64,000 nt of DNA. Source: Hoylesella nanceiensis DSM 19126 = JCM 15639. Lineage in GTDB: Bacteria > Bacteroidota > Bacteroidia > Bacteroidales > Bacteroidaceae. The stretch is from the NCBI RefSeq assembly GCF_000379965.1, contig NZ_KB904331.1, forward strand, positions 124,001 through 188,000. Reading direction: 5' to 3'. Of this stretch, positions 37,405 through 45,429 are shown one piece after another; within the stretch, counting starts at the first letter, position 1, and every line of letters begins with the position of its first letter. The notes below the pieces were generated by a model. That model was not told the origin of the DNA. It was given only the letters and a program-made list of their open reading frames with translations, and made no database searches. The translations under genes and the position numbers were made by a program.

Positions 37405-38562
37405 ATGGAGCAACAACATAGTATATCACAAGCATACGAAATTGCGGCTGAAACCATAAAAAACGCAATTTTACAAGGGCAGTACGAAGCTGCTAAAGGT
37501 GTTAATCGCATTCAGTTGGCGACTTATTTCAGTGTAGGTAAATATGTTTCGGCTAATACTCGGCATGGAGTTTGGGGTACAGGGGCTTTGGAAACTATCA
37601 GTTCCCGCTTACGCCAACTATTGCCAGGCTTGAGAGGATATTCTGCCGATAGCCTTAAATTGATGCGTATTTTCTATGAAGAATGGAAAGAATTAGATGC
37701 AAAGTCCTTAGAGCCTGAAGGCGGAAAGGATAAACCGTTAATCACAATTCACGAATTAAATAATTCTGAAGGGCAACAGTTATCAATTCGTGAATTGCAA
37801 TTCACAAATTCAGCAGACTTCCCCATCGATGATTTCTTCAAAGTTCCTTTTACCCATCATTCCCGTATTATTGCCAAAGTAAAGTCGCTCGATGAACGTC
37901 TTTACTATATCCATCGTTGTGCCGAAGAACACATGTCGGTGGAAACTCTAAAAAAGGCAATGGCTAATGATGACTTTCATCATCAGTCCGACCTCCCGAA
38001 CAACTTTATAGCCACTATCAATAAAGAAGATTTGGCACGTAAGGCGGTTATGGCTTTCAAAGATGAGTACTTATTAAACTTTATCAATGTTGAAGAAATA
38101 GGAGAACGTGATGCCGCGGATATAGACGAGCGTGTGGTGGAACAGCAAATCATCCACAATATCAAGAAGTTTATTATGACTTTCGGGCACGACTTTGCAT
38201 TTGTAGGTAATCAATATCGTATGGAGATATATGGCGTGGAGCATTTCCCCGACCTTGTATTCTTCAACCGAGAACTCAATGCTTTGGTTGTTATTGAACT
38301 GAAAACAGGCGAGTTCAAAACGTCCTATCTTGGACAACTCAATGCCTATCTTGCCATTGCTGATGATAAGATACGCAAACCACACGAAAACCCCACTATT
38401 GGCATTGTGCTTTGCAGAAGCGCAAATAAGAACTATGCCGAGTACATGGTGCGCCAGTACGACAAGCCTATGGGAGTGGCAACCTATAAGACATCGGCAG
38501 AAATGCCTGAAAAGTTGCGGAAGGCTTTGCCAAGTATTGATGAATTAAAGAAATTGTTATGA
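37405..38562 (+). CDS. YhcG-type PDDEXK nuclease (DUF1016)
   Basis: 385 residues. The N-terminal DUF1016_N helical region spans about 1-150 (VNRIQLATYFSVGKYVSANTRHG, YSADSLKLMRIFYEEW). The C-terminal PDDEXK fold has HFPDLVFFNRELNALVVIELKTGEF near 280-303, with Asp, Glu and Lys in place, then LGQLNAYLAI. The family is often found inside type I RM operons and has been proposed to be a nuclease accessory; its substrate is not settled. It overlaps the following gene by 4 bases. Confidence 0.9.
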   Translation: MEQQHSISQAYEIAAETIKNAILQGQYEAAKGVNRIQLATYFSVGKYVSANTRHGVWGTGALETISSRLRQLLPGLRGYSADSLKLMRIFYEEWKELDAKSLEPEGGKDKPLITIHELNNSEGQQLSIRELQFTNSADFPIDDFFKVPFTHHSRIIAKVKSLDERLYYIHRCAEEHMSVETLKKAMANDDFHHQSDLPNNFIATINKEDLARKAVMAFKDEYLLNFINVEEIGERDAADIDERVVEQQIIHNIKKFIMTFGHDFAFVGNQYRMEIYGVEHFPDLVFFNRELNALVVIELKTGEFKTSYLGQLNAYLAIADDKIRKPHENPTIGIVLCRSANKNYAEYMVRQYDKPMGVATYKTSAEMPEKLRKALPSIDELKKLL

Positions 38563-39344
38563 ATCAAAGTATCTCTCCAAAATATCAAATGAGCATTGTT
38601 CAAAAGATAACTGATAGCCTATTTGAGCAATTCACAAGTTATGAGAATGTGGAAGCATATCTGAATAAATGGCATCAAGTGGAACATGATGATTTTAATT
38701 ATTTCTGGGAGAACTTCCAGTTTTATTACAGGGATGAGGCAAAAAAGAAAATAGATGCAGCTAAAACTCTCCATAATGTTGATGGCGAAACATTACTGAA
38801 GATTGCTATTGATTTGGGGATAGAAACTCCTGATTATATCCCAAGCATACCAACTTTCAAAAATGAATTAAAGTCCAGTTATGAAATAGCAAGCCTGACC
38901 TTTGAAAAGGCATTTAGAAATGTAGAGACAGATCCAAGCCTTGCTATCGGATTAGCAAATTCAGCCCTTGAAAGCATTATTAAGGAGATTCTGAAGGATT
39001 CAAGAATAAATGTAACATGGAGTGAAAAAGATACTCTGACAAAACTCGTTGGAAATATATGCAAAGTTTTTGGCTTTCAGAGTAATGGCAAATTCCCGAC
39101 AGAGATAAAAACTTTAGCCAGTTCTCTAATAAGTGCGGGGCAAGCTATAGAAAATTTGCGTAGTGATAAAACTGAATTTCATGGGAAAACAGATGGAGAT
39201 TTAATGATTACAGATGCGGTATATGCTTACTTTGTTGTCAATGCAACAACAACTGTTGGCCTATTTCTCTTAAATTTCTACAAATCTAATTATCCACCTA
39301 TTGTTAAGTCTGAGGTAACTTTAGATGACGAGATACCCTTTTAA
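38559..39344 (+). CDS. Abi_C-type abortive infection protein
   Basis: 261 residues, soluble. The C-terminal ~110 residues fit the abortive-infection C-terminal family (Abi_C): ALESIIKEILKDSRI, KLVGNICKVFGF and GQAIENLRSDKTEFHGKTDGD, which resembles the RN...H region of HEPN-like folds. The N-terminal ~120 residues are unassigned. It is embedded between the nuclease and hsdS genes, overlaps the nuclease gene by 4 bases, and is probably cotranscribed. It may be a back-up suicide module triggered when restriction fails; that is inference. Confidence 0.7.
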   Translation: MNQSISPKYQMSIVQKITDSLFEQFTSYENVEAYLNKWHQVEHDDFNYFWENFQFYYRDEAKKKIDAAKTLHNVDGETLLKIAIDLGIETPDYIPSIPTFKNELKSSYEIASLTFEKAFRNVETDPSLAIGLANSALESIIKEILKDSRINVTWSEKDTLTKLVGNICKVFGFQSNGKFPTEIKTLASSLISAGQAIENLRSDKTEFHGKTDGDLMITDAVYAYFVVNATTTVGLFLLNFYKSNYPPIVKSEVTLDDEIPF

Positions 39345-39355
39345 GCAAAACTAAA

Positions 39356-40633
39356 ATGAAAAAATATAAACTTGGAGAATTGATAGAGATTTCGAGAGGA
39401 GCAAGCCTTAGTGGGGAATATTATGCCACAAAGGGCGAATATATTCGCTTGACTTGTGGCAATTTTGACTATCGTAATAATTGTTTCAAAGAAAACACAT
39501 CCAAAGACAATCTATATTATGTTGGAGAGTTCAAACCGGAGTTTTTGCTAGAGGAGGGCGATATAATTACCCCACTTACCGAGCAGGCAATTGGATTGTT
39601 AGGCTCTACTGCACTCATTCCTGAAAGTGGAAAGTATATTCAAAGTCAAGATGTTGCCAAAGTTACTTGTAATGAAGAACTATTAGACAAAAAATATGCG
39701 TTTTATCTTCTTTCTTCCGATATAGTTAAGCAACAATTGAGCGCAGGCGCACAACAGACAAAAATCAGACACACCTCACCTGATAAAATCAAAGACTGTA
39801 CGGTATGGATACCCAATCTTGATGTTCAAAAGAGAGTGGGGCAATTGCTATCTGATATTGATGCGAAGATTGCGCTTAATCGTGCGGTAAATCATAATTT
39901 AGAGGCGATGGCAAAGCAACTCTACGATTATTGGTTTGTGCAGTTTGATTTCCCAAACGAGGAGGGCAAGCCGTACAAGTCGAGCGGTGGTAAGATGGTC
40001 TGGAATGAGAAGTTGAAAAGAGAAATACCCCAAGGATGGGAAGTGTGTCCTATTAATAATAGGCTTGAAATCAAGTCAGGATTTCCATTCAAATCTGATA
40101 CATATAAAACTTTTGGTCGCTATAAAGTTATTACTATTAAAAATGTCCAAGATGGTGAACTTGTAACATCTGGTTGTGATTATGTCGATGAGATTCCAAG
40201 CCGAGCAAACGATTACATATCTCTCAAATTTGGAGATAGATTAATTTCGCTAACAGGAAATTGTGGGAGATTATGTGTCGTATGCGAAGAAAACCTATTA
40301 TTAAATCAGCGTGTGGGATTATTATATTGTGATGCAATATATTTGGAATACTTTTATAATTTCCTAAATAGCAATTCGATGAGAATGATGGTCGCTAATC
40401 TCGCAAATGGTGCAGCACAAGCAAATCTAAGTCCAGTTGAACTATGTAAAACTGACTGTTATATTCCAGACTACAATATATTGTGTAAATATAATAGAAA
40501 AGCAAATACGATTCGTAAAGCCATAATACAGAACAAGCACGAAATATTTCTGCTTATTAAGCAGCGGGACGAACTTCTGCCCCTTTTAATGAATGGTCAA
40601 GTATCGGTAAATTATGATTTACCGCACGATTAA
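39356..40633 (+). CDS. hsdS: Type I specificity subunit HsdS (expressed copy)
   Basis: 425 residues with two target recognition domains and the usual conserved repeats. TRD1 covers about 1-155 and ends in LLSDIDAKIALNRAVNHNLEAMAKQLYDYWFVQFDFP, the central conserved helix. TRD2 covers about 225-400. It ends with LLPLLMNGQVSVNYDLPHD. The codons for VNHNL contain recombination site 1 (39886-39901), and those for NYDLP contain the inverted site 2 (40608-40623), so the whole 3' half is an exchangeable cassette. As the last gene of the plus-strand hsd operon it directs HsdM and HsdR. Confidence 0.9.
   Translation: MKKYKLGELIEISRGASLSGEYYATKGEYIRLTCGNFDYRNNCFKENTSKDNLYYVGEFKPEFLLEEGDIITPLTEQAIGLLGSTALIPESGKYIQSQDVAKVTCNEELLDKKYAFYLLSSDIVKQQLSAGAQQTKIRHTSPDKIKDCTVWIPNLDVQKRVGQLLSDIDAKIALNRAVNHNLEAMAKQLYDYWFVQFDFPNEEGKPYKSSGGKMVWNEKLKREIPQGWEVCPINNRLEIKSGFPFKSDTYKTFGRYKVITIKNVQDGELVTSGCDYVDEIPSRANDYISLKFGDRLISLTGNCGRLCVVCEENLLLNQRVGLLYCDAIYLEYFYNFLNSNSMRMMVANLANGAAQANLSPVELCKTDCYIPDYNILCKYNRKANTIRKAIIQNKHEIFLLIKQRDELLPLLMNGQVSVNYDLPHD
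39886..39901 (+). repeat. hsdS recombination site 1
   Basis: GGTAAATCATAATTTA within the codons for V-N-H-N-L of the expressed hsdS. One of four copies of this near-palindromic core. Homology with site 4 extends rightwards for about 25 more bases (GAGGCGATGGCAAAGCAACTC). Confidence 0.75.
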
Positions 40634-41237
40634 CAGCTATTTTTCTGTCTATTGTTGAAAATATATTGCCAATATACTCTTGTTCTTCTACAGAAGGCAA
40701 GAGTATAGGCATATCATATAAAGTTTGTGCAGATAACGTATATCGCATTCCACTACCAGTAGCATTTAGTTCTAAATACTTTTTGATATAATCTGAATGC
40801 ATAAACGCATTGAGATATTTTCCCAATAAAATATCTTCATTGGGCTTTACTAATGCACAATGATAACCAAGGACAACATCATCAAAATTATCTGCTATAT
40901 ATGTCGAAATACCAATATCATTACGTGTTTCACTATCTTTTGTAAAAGCGACATACCCTTTTCTAAGAGAGAGACGTTCGATGTTTTTATCATTAGCAGA
41001 AGCAATCATAAAGGAATTATACATAGATTCAGTAATTGCCCAATTATGATACACATCCACAAAATTGCACAACTTTACTTTATGTTCCCCTTCTTTGGTC
41101 TTTTTGTCTATGCTACTTATTACGATTTCAGCTACATCTCCTAATTTGTATTTCTTGAAATTGGATGGTAAGACCTCTCCTAACCAATTAGCATTAGTAA
41201 TTGGTTTAGTAGCTTCTTGATTTTTAGCTTGTTCCAT
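40557..41237 (-). pseudogene. hsdS: Inverted hsdS 5' half with TRD (alternate allele)
   Basis: About 226 residues from the ATG at 41237 (the TTG at 41243 is less likely). It has a complete first TRD (KKYKLGDVAEIVISSIDKK...YTLSAQTLYDMPILLP) and the central helix FSTIDRKIAVNRAVNHNL. Just after the recombination site the frame runs into the antisense of the other hsdS tail (PILDHSLKGAEVRPAA) and stops. It has its own -7 motif upstream. It is either an inactive half-gene waiting for recombination or a half-HsdS that works as a dimer. Inversion at sites 1 and 2 would give it a full 3' half. Confidence 0.8.
40608..40623 (-). repeat. hsdS recombination site 2
   Basis: The inverted copy of the core, inside an 18-base near-palindrome GGTAAATTATGATTTACC (40606-40623). 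On the plus strand it encodes NYDL at the end of the expressed hsdS; on the minus strand it encodes VNHNL of the inverted 5' half. Confidence 0.75.
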
Positions 41238-41270
41238 ATTCAAAGTGTGTTTATAAGCTAATTGCTATTG

Positions 41271-41278
41271 CAAAGATA
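41271..41278 (-). promoter_or_regulatory. -7 promoter motif for inverted hsdS half
   Basis: TATCTTTG on the minus strand (CAAAGATA on plus), about 35 bases before the ATG at 41237. It implies that the inverted 5' half is transcribed independently of the hsd operon. Confidence 0.55.
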
Positions 41279-41327
41279 CAGAATGAAGCTTGTAATCAAG
41301 AATTTTCATAAGATAAAATGGCTATAA

Positions 41328-42320
41328 TTAGCCTATAAACTTGCGATGTGCAATCTTTACATTAGTTTGATTGACCATAGCATAGTGTAAAGTGGTATCA
41401 ATCTTTACATGCCCTAATAACTTCTGCACTTGTTCTATCGGCATTCCCTTATCAATAGCCATTGTCGCTAATGTGCGTCTAAACTTATGAGGGTGTACTT
41501 TATTTATGCCAGCTTTACGCCCTAATTGCCGTAACCGAACTTCTACACCACTTATTGTTAGGCGATTATGTGGTGAAGATAATGATACAAAAAGCGCAGG
41601 ATTGGTGTCTTTTCGGCTTTCTAAGTAGCGTTTAAGGTGGATTTTGGTGCGAGCATTAAAATATACCTCTCGTTCTTTATTGCCCTTGCCAAAGACCACG
41701 CATTGCCGTTCCTGAAAATCTATATCTTCTCGGTTCATCTTTGCTAATTCACCTACACGCATACCCGTAGAAGCCAATAAATCAATCATTGCAAGGTCGC
41801 GTATCTCGTGGCAGGTATCTCGCAATACTTCCATATTTTCATCACTCAGCACTTCCTTTACAAGGCTTTCCGTTCTAACCTTGTGTATTCTTCGCACAGG
41901 GCTTTTACCAATATAGTCCTCGTCTTCCAACCATGCAAAAAAGCTGGAGAAGATGCGCCGAAGATTATCTATGGTAACACGGCTTGAAAGTCTTTCTTCT
42001 TGATAATCAGAGAGGTAATTGCGAATGTCGTTTGTAACTATCACATCTATCTTTTTATTCAACTTTGCAAGCAGGGCTTCTATTGAGCTACGATAATAAT
42101 GCAATGTTTTATCAGAACAGCCTTCTATCTTCTTCGCAGAAATAAAAGCATTAAGCAATTCATTATTAGCCTTATTTCTTTGCGACACTTCATCGCCTAA
42201 TGGTTTGATTTCTAAGTTCTTAAAGTTGTCATTCAATACTGTATTAAGAAATAATAATTGTTCTGGAGTCAAATTTTGAGCCATTGCAGTTACTATTCTC
42301 GTTTTTACTTCTTCTTTCAT
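41328..42320 (-). CDS. Tyrosine recombinase of the hsdS shuffling locus
   Basis: About 330 residues from the ATG at 42320 (MKEEVKTRIVTAM). A XerC/D-like recombinase with all canonical residues: ASTGMRVGELAKM with the first Arg intact (unlike the element integrases), HPHKFRRTLATMA, LLGHVKIDTTLHYAMV with the Tyr nucleophile. Close relatives accompany hsdS inversion loci in Bacteroidetes and catalyse the shuffling. No stop codon separates it from the upstream hsdS cassette, so the cassette and the recombinase form one continuous open frame of 572 codons from 43046. Confidence 0.9.
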   Translation of the reverse strand: MKEEVKTRIVTAMAQNLTPEQLLFLNTVLNDNFKNLEIKPLGDEVSQRNKANNELLNAFISAKKIEGCSDKTLHYYRSSIEALLAKLNKKIDVIVTNDIRNYLSDYQEERLSSRVTIDNLRRIFSSFFAWLEDEDYIGKSPVRRIHKVRTESLVKEVLSDENMEVLRDTCHEIRDLAMIDLLASTGMRVGELAKMNREDIDFQERQCVVFGKGNKEREVYFNARTKIHLKRYLESRKDTNPALFVSLSSPHNRLTISGVEVRLRQLGRKAGINKVHPHKFRRTLATMAIDKGMPIEQVQKLLGHVKIDTTLHYAMVNQTNVKIAHRKFIG

Positions 42321-43067
42321 AGGATTTTTAGTCGCATTATACAAAATTTGAGCGAAAAGACAAAGAAGTAAATCATAATTTAGTCGAGAACGCTCGATAC
42401 CGACTTTTACTTGTCCGTTCATCAGAAGAGGGAGAAGTTCGTCGCGCTGCTTAGTCAATTTTTCGATTTCTTGTAGCCTCAATAGTTGTTCATCGAACAT
42501 AGACGTTACTGTATCTACAAATTTCTTACAAATCGTTTCATTAAAGGCAAAACGGAAATCAGCCAAATCACCTAAGACAATATATGGAATAGAAGAGCCA
42601 TGTTTACCACCGCTATATATAGGTTGAAATAAGTATCTTAAAGTATAATAGAAGAATGATACGTTACGCACCTCTTCATCTAAAACGCAAGCATATGTCC
42701 TTTGATATAAATCGAATTTACCTCTATAAAAACCTACTCGTCCTGTATAACTCCCATTTCCTGAAACCAACACTGCATATCCGTCATAAATGTATTCGTT
42801 AGAAGTAATAGCCTCTGGCGCACAAGAAAAGAATTTATAATTTCCAGGAACAGCTTTGGACACATCTTTCTTACCAGTGAAGATTCTCATAAAGTCTTTG
42901 ATTTTACAATCTTTCCACCCTTGTGGTATCTCTCTCTTCAACTTCTCATTCCACCCCATCTTACCACCGCTACTTTTGTACGGCTTCCCATTCTCATCGG
43001 GAAAGTCAAATTGCACAAACCAGTAGTCGTAGAGTTGCTTTGCCATCGCCTCTAAATTATGATTTAC
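42321..43067 (-). pseudogene. hsdS: Silent hsdS 3' half cassette (TRD2 reservoir)
   Basis: Open minus-strand frame starting inside site 4 with VNHNLEAMAKQLYDYWFVQFDFP, matching the central repeat of the expressed hsdS almost exactly (PDENGKPYKSSGGKMGWNEKLKREIPQGW versus PNEEGKPYKSSGGKMVWNEKLKREIPQGW). A different TRD follows (MRIFTGKKDVSKAVPGNYKF...), then QRDELLPLLMNGQVKVGIERSRLNYDL, whose last codons are site 3. It lacks a 5' half, so it is a donor cassette. The frame then runs on without a stop into the recombinase start. Confidence 0.8.
42368..42382 (+). repeat. hsdS recombination site 3
   Basis: GTAAATCATAATTTA, fifteen bases of the shared core, at the 3' boundary of the silent cassette (encodes LNYDL on the minus strand). 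It is inverted relative to site 4, so the silent cassette has the same flanks as the expressed 3' half. Confidence 0.7.
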
Positions 43068-43068
43068 C
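43053..43068 (-). repeat. hsdS recombination site 4
   Basis: TAAATTATGATTTACC on the plus strand (GGTAAATCATAATTTA on minus), at the 5' boundary of the silent cassette. The stop codon of the mob gene (TAA, 43064-43066) lies inside it, so the shuffling locus abuts the mob gene directly. Confidence 0.75.
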
Positions 43069-43483
43069 CAACAATCATGGAATACTCCTCTGTTAGTTTT
43101 ATCGCTTGCACTTGCAGTTTAATGATTGCTTCAGAATAAGTTTCGATTTTGCGGAGCATTCTTTGGGCGGTAGCTGTTGAGTGGTAGCAGTTAAGTGTCT
43201 TGACAGCTTCATTATAGAGAACACCAATCTTATAAACTTGGGATATTATGTTAGTGAGTTCACGCATGTATTTCTCATTAGAAGAATTCTCTGTTATAAC
43301 CTTGAAAGATTCTCCAAGTAATCTTGCCCTTAGATAATCGCTCTTAGTTTTTGCTCCCGACTTTCGATAAAGATTGATGACCTTTTGTTGGTCTTCGTAG
43401 TTAGGTAACCTGATGTGCCATCTGTCCCATTTTTGGGAGGTGGCACACCTGCCGTCAGGTTTGTTAGTTTTCTTTCTTTTCAT
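43064..43483 (-). CDS. Mobilisation accessory protein (MobA-like, RHH type)
   Basis: 139 residues. N-terminal basic MKRKKTNKPDGR, then WHIRLPNYEDQQKVINLYRKSGAKTKSDYLRARLLG, a ribbon-helix-helix-like relaxosome accessory pattern, and a C-terminal helical region. In Bacteroidetes mobilisable elements such proteins bind oriT beside a MobB relaxase. No relaxase gene follows here: the stop lies inside hsdS site 4, and the hsdS cassette occupies the place where mobB would be expected. It begins about 17 bases after the oriT-like block. Confidence 0.75.
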   Translation of the reverse strand: MKRKKTNKPDGRCATSQKWDRWHIRLPNYEDQQKVINLYRKSGAKTKSDYLRARLLGESFKVITENSSNEKYMRELTNIISQVYKIGVLYNEAVKTLNCYHSTATAQRMLRKIETYSEAIIKLQVQAIKLTEEYSMIVG

Positions 43484-43499
43484 CGTTTCTATGTTTTCT

Positions 43500-43575
43500 A
43501 ATCACGACTTTGGAGTGATTTAATCCCCTTTCGGGGCAGGGTCTTTGTGGTACAAACGGCAATTTGTGGTACAAA
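43500..43575. other. oriT-like block (element 2)
   Basis: Contains the inverted repeat AATCAC...GTGATT (43500-43520), CCCCTTTCGGGG and two direct copies of TTTGTGGTACAAA. It matches the block at 15488-15570 in element 1 and lies immediately upstream of the mob gene. A transfer origin is the natural reading, but unproven. Confidence 0.5.
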
Positions 43576-43622
43576 GACACACCTTGCTGATGTAGAAAAT
43601 GGGATTATAAGCCCATGCCGTG

Positions 43623-43676
43623 TTACTGCATTCATTGAATACAGTAACTCAGCGTAGGCTTGCATTCGAGGAATGC
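43623..43676. repeat. Two adjacent hairpins before the mob region
   Basis: TTACTG..ATTC/GAAT..CAGTAA (43623-43647) and GCATTCGAGGAATGC (43662-43676), between the DUF3408 stop and the oriT-like block. They could terminate DUF3408 transcription or be part of the transfer origin. The two hairpins share the GCATTC arm. Confidence 0.5.
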
Positions 43677-43682
43677 AGTACT

Positions 43683-44189
43683 TCAGAGTTTCCGCCATCT
43701 TTCCACATCATCTTTGTATTGGTCGAGATGTTCTCGAAGCACCTGCTCCACATATCCTGAAACGCTTGCTCCCTGCTCACCGATTTTCCTCACCACGAAG
43801 TCCAACTTTCGTTGAGTTTCCTCTGATACATACACGGCTTTGCGGTGGCTGTTGCGAAAGGGCTGGAGATATTTCCCCTGAAACTCGGATAATTGCTTCC
43901 TGTCCCTTGTTTTTCCCATTCGTTGATGATTCTCTTCGGTAGAAGTAGCCCTTTCCGTTGGTGACAACTTTGTTTCTTGATTGGACGGTTGAGAATAGTC
44001 CTTGTGACTCTCCTTGTCATTTTGTTCCTCAACTTTAACAGGCTCAAACCTTTTCTTTTCCTCTTCATAATCTATGGGCTGATCAAAATCGGGCAACTCT
44101 TCGGGCTTGCGGAGCTTAACGCCATAATTGCCCATATCTCGAAGGGCTTGTTCCAGACGCTGTTTCCTTTGTTCATCTATTCTTGCCAT
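43683..44189 (-). CDS. DUF3408 family protein
   Basis: 168 residues. A low-complexity, charged N-terminal half (residues 1-105) precedes a conserved C-terminal domain: FQGKYLQPFRNSHRKAVYVSEETQRKLDFVVRKIGEQGASVSGYVEQVLREHLDQY, the DUF3408 pattern with ribbon-helix-helix character (VYVSEETQRKL...VSGYVEQVLREHL). The family occurs in conjugative and mobilisable Bacteroidetes elements, probably in DNA partition or mobilisation. Its start overlaps the end of the preceding HTH gene by 13 bases. Absent from element 1. Confidence 0.85.
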   Translation of the reverse strand: MARIDEQRKQRLEQALRDMGNYGVKLRKPEELPDFDQPIDYEEEKKRFEPVKVEEQNDKESHKDYSQPSNQETKLSPTERATSTEENHQRMGKTRDRKQLSEFQGKYLQPFRNSHRKAVYVSEETQRKLDFVVRKIGEQGASVSGYVEQVLREHLDQYKDDVERWRKL

Positions 44190-44491
44190 AATTTCTTGGG
44201 TATTGCGTTATAATGCCTTTCAAGCATTGTTTGTATGTCGCTCTGTTTGTAAAGTATCTTCCCTCCGATTTTGTAGAAAGGAAGCGTTCCTAAGTTTCTG
44301 TACTCTTGGAGCGTACGTGTGCTGAGCCGTAACAGGCTGCAAACCTCCTCGCCAGTGAGGTAAACTTCTCCGCCCAGCATCGGTCGGGCGGTAGCGCAAT
44401 ACCGCTCCAATTTCTTCAATATTCCTTCCATCAGTTGTGAAAACGACTGCATCTGAGGGTCTTCCTGCGTAATGATTTCTTTCTCTTCCAT
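44177..44491 (-). CDS. Small helix-turn-helix (excisionase-like) protein B, element 2
   Basis: 104 residues, with LTGEEVCSLLRLSTRTLQEYRNLG and FYKIGGKILYKQSDIQTML. A close homologue of the element 1 protein at 14921-15232; differences cluster after the recognition helix. It follows protein A by 3 bases and overlaps DUF3408. Confidence 0.85.
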   Translation of the reverse strand: MEEKEIITQEDPQMQSFSQLMEGILKKLERYCATARPMLGGEVYLTGEEVCSLLRLSTRTLQEYRNLGTLPFYKIGGKILYKQSDIQTMLERHYNAIPKKLWQE

Positions 44492-44494
44492 AGT

Positions 44495-44764
44495 TCATTC
44501 ATTGTTTGCGTTCAGTAACTCCGTGATGTCGCTCTCCTTGTAATAACACTTGTGTCCAATCATTGAGAAAGGGATTTTCCCCGTATCTCTGTATGATTGC
44601 AGGGTACGCTTGCTGATGCTCAAACGCTTGCATACGGCTTCGTTGTCGAGCCATTCGTCCTTTACGGGCGGATTGCCGATGAGTTGTTCGATACTGTGGA
44701 TAAAGTCTGCAAATTCGGAGCGGTGTCGCTCCCACGCTTTGCGGTCGATGATAATGAGTTTCAT
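44495..44764 (-). CDS. Small helix-turn-helix (excisionase-like) protein A, element 2
   Basis: 89 residues, nearly identical to the element 1 protein at 14648-14917 (LDNEAVCKRLSISKRTLQSYRDTGKIPF). First gene of the HTH-HTH-DUF3408 operon; a TACTTTTG -7 motif lies about 80 bases upstream on the minus strand (44845-44852). Confidence 0.85.
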   Translation of the reverse strand: MKLIIIDRKAWERHRSEFADFIHSIEQLIGNPPVKDEWLDNEAVCKRLSISKRTLQSYRDTGKIPFSMIGHKCYYKESDITELLNANNE

Positions 44765-44844
44765 TGCCTTGATTTTGTTTTGATTACTTTATTGTTACTC
44801 GGCAAACAAACTGTTATGCAGTCCATTGCCGTACTTATCGAGTG

Positions 44845-44852
44845 CAAAAGTA
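44845..44852 (-). promoter_or_regulatory. -7 promoter motif for the HTH operon (element 2)
   Basis: TACTTTTG on the minus strand (CAAAAGTA on plus), conserved with 14560-14567 in element 1. Confidence 0.5.
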
Positions 44853-44989
44853 AACCCTCGGAAGCACCGCTGCAAGAAATGAGGATAAGCAGGGAAATAG
44901 AGAGAAAACAAGAGAAAAGACCAAAGGAGATCCATCTGTGTTATTGCGGTAATGAGATGAGGTGCCGGCTCGTTCCTTTTATCACATAG

Positions 44990-45160
44990 CAATTATTCTT
45001 TCGACAGTTCGATAGTTCGACAAATCGATATGTAGAACTATCGATAGATAGTTTTATCGATAGATTATTTTGACGATATATAGTTTTGACAACAGATAGT
45101 CATGACAACAAATTGTACAAACAACAGATTGTCCGTATTATCGTCAGTCCTATCTGTTGT
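44990..45160. repeat. Short-repeat block of element 2
   Basis: The reverse-complement counterpart of 14215-14430: ATCGATAGATAG, CGACAGTTCGATAGTTCGAC, ACAACAGATAGTCATGACAACA, and CTATCTGTTGTTGG. Conserved almost base for base. The remainder of 44765-45429 has no gene. Confidence 0.6.
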
Positions 45161-45305
45161 TGGTTGTTACGCCTTGCGTCCAAAGAGCCTGAGTATGCCG
45201 TATTCTTGTCGTGCCTATACTCTCTACGGCAGCCCAGCCCTGCAAGGTTGGGAGAGATGAATACGACCGCACGAATACAGAAAATGGCAATACCGCCTTG
45301 AAACA

Positions 45306-45345
45306 GAAAAATCCTGCGGTGGAGATTCTTCTCTCCATCCGCAAG
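45306..45345 (-). terminator. Terminator of integrase-DUF1896 operon (element 2)
   Basis: On the minus strand TTGCGGATGGAGA pairs with TCTCCACCGCAGG, followed by ATTTTTCTG. Equivalent to 14052-14091. Confidence 0.8.
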
Positions 45346-45429
45346 ACTCGACCTTGTCAGGGCAGATTGGCTGCCGTTGTACCTTTGCACGATAAGAAAC
45401 GGCATCAGGGACTTTGCGTGTGCCTTTGC

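Noticed and set aside
41328-43046. A true HsdS-recombinase fusion enzyme
   Set aside because: The open frame is continuous, but the recombinase has a good internal start at 42320 and the hsdS part is flanked by recombination sites, so it is better explained as a donor cassette next to a gene.
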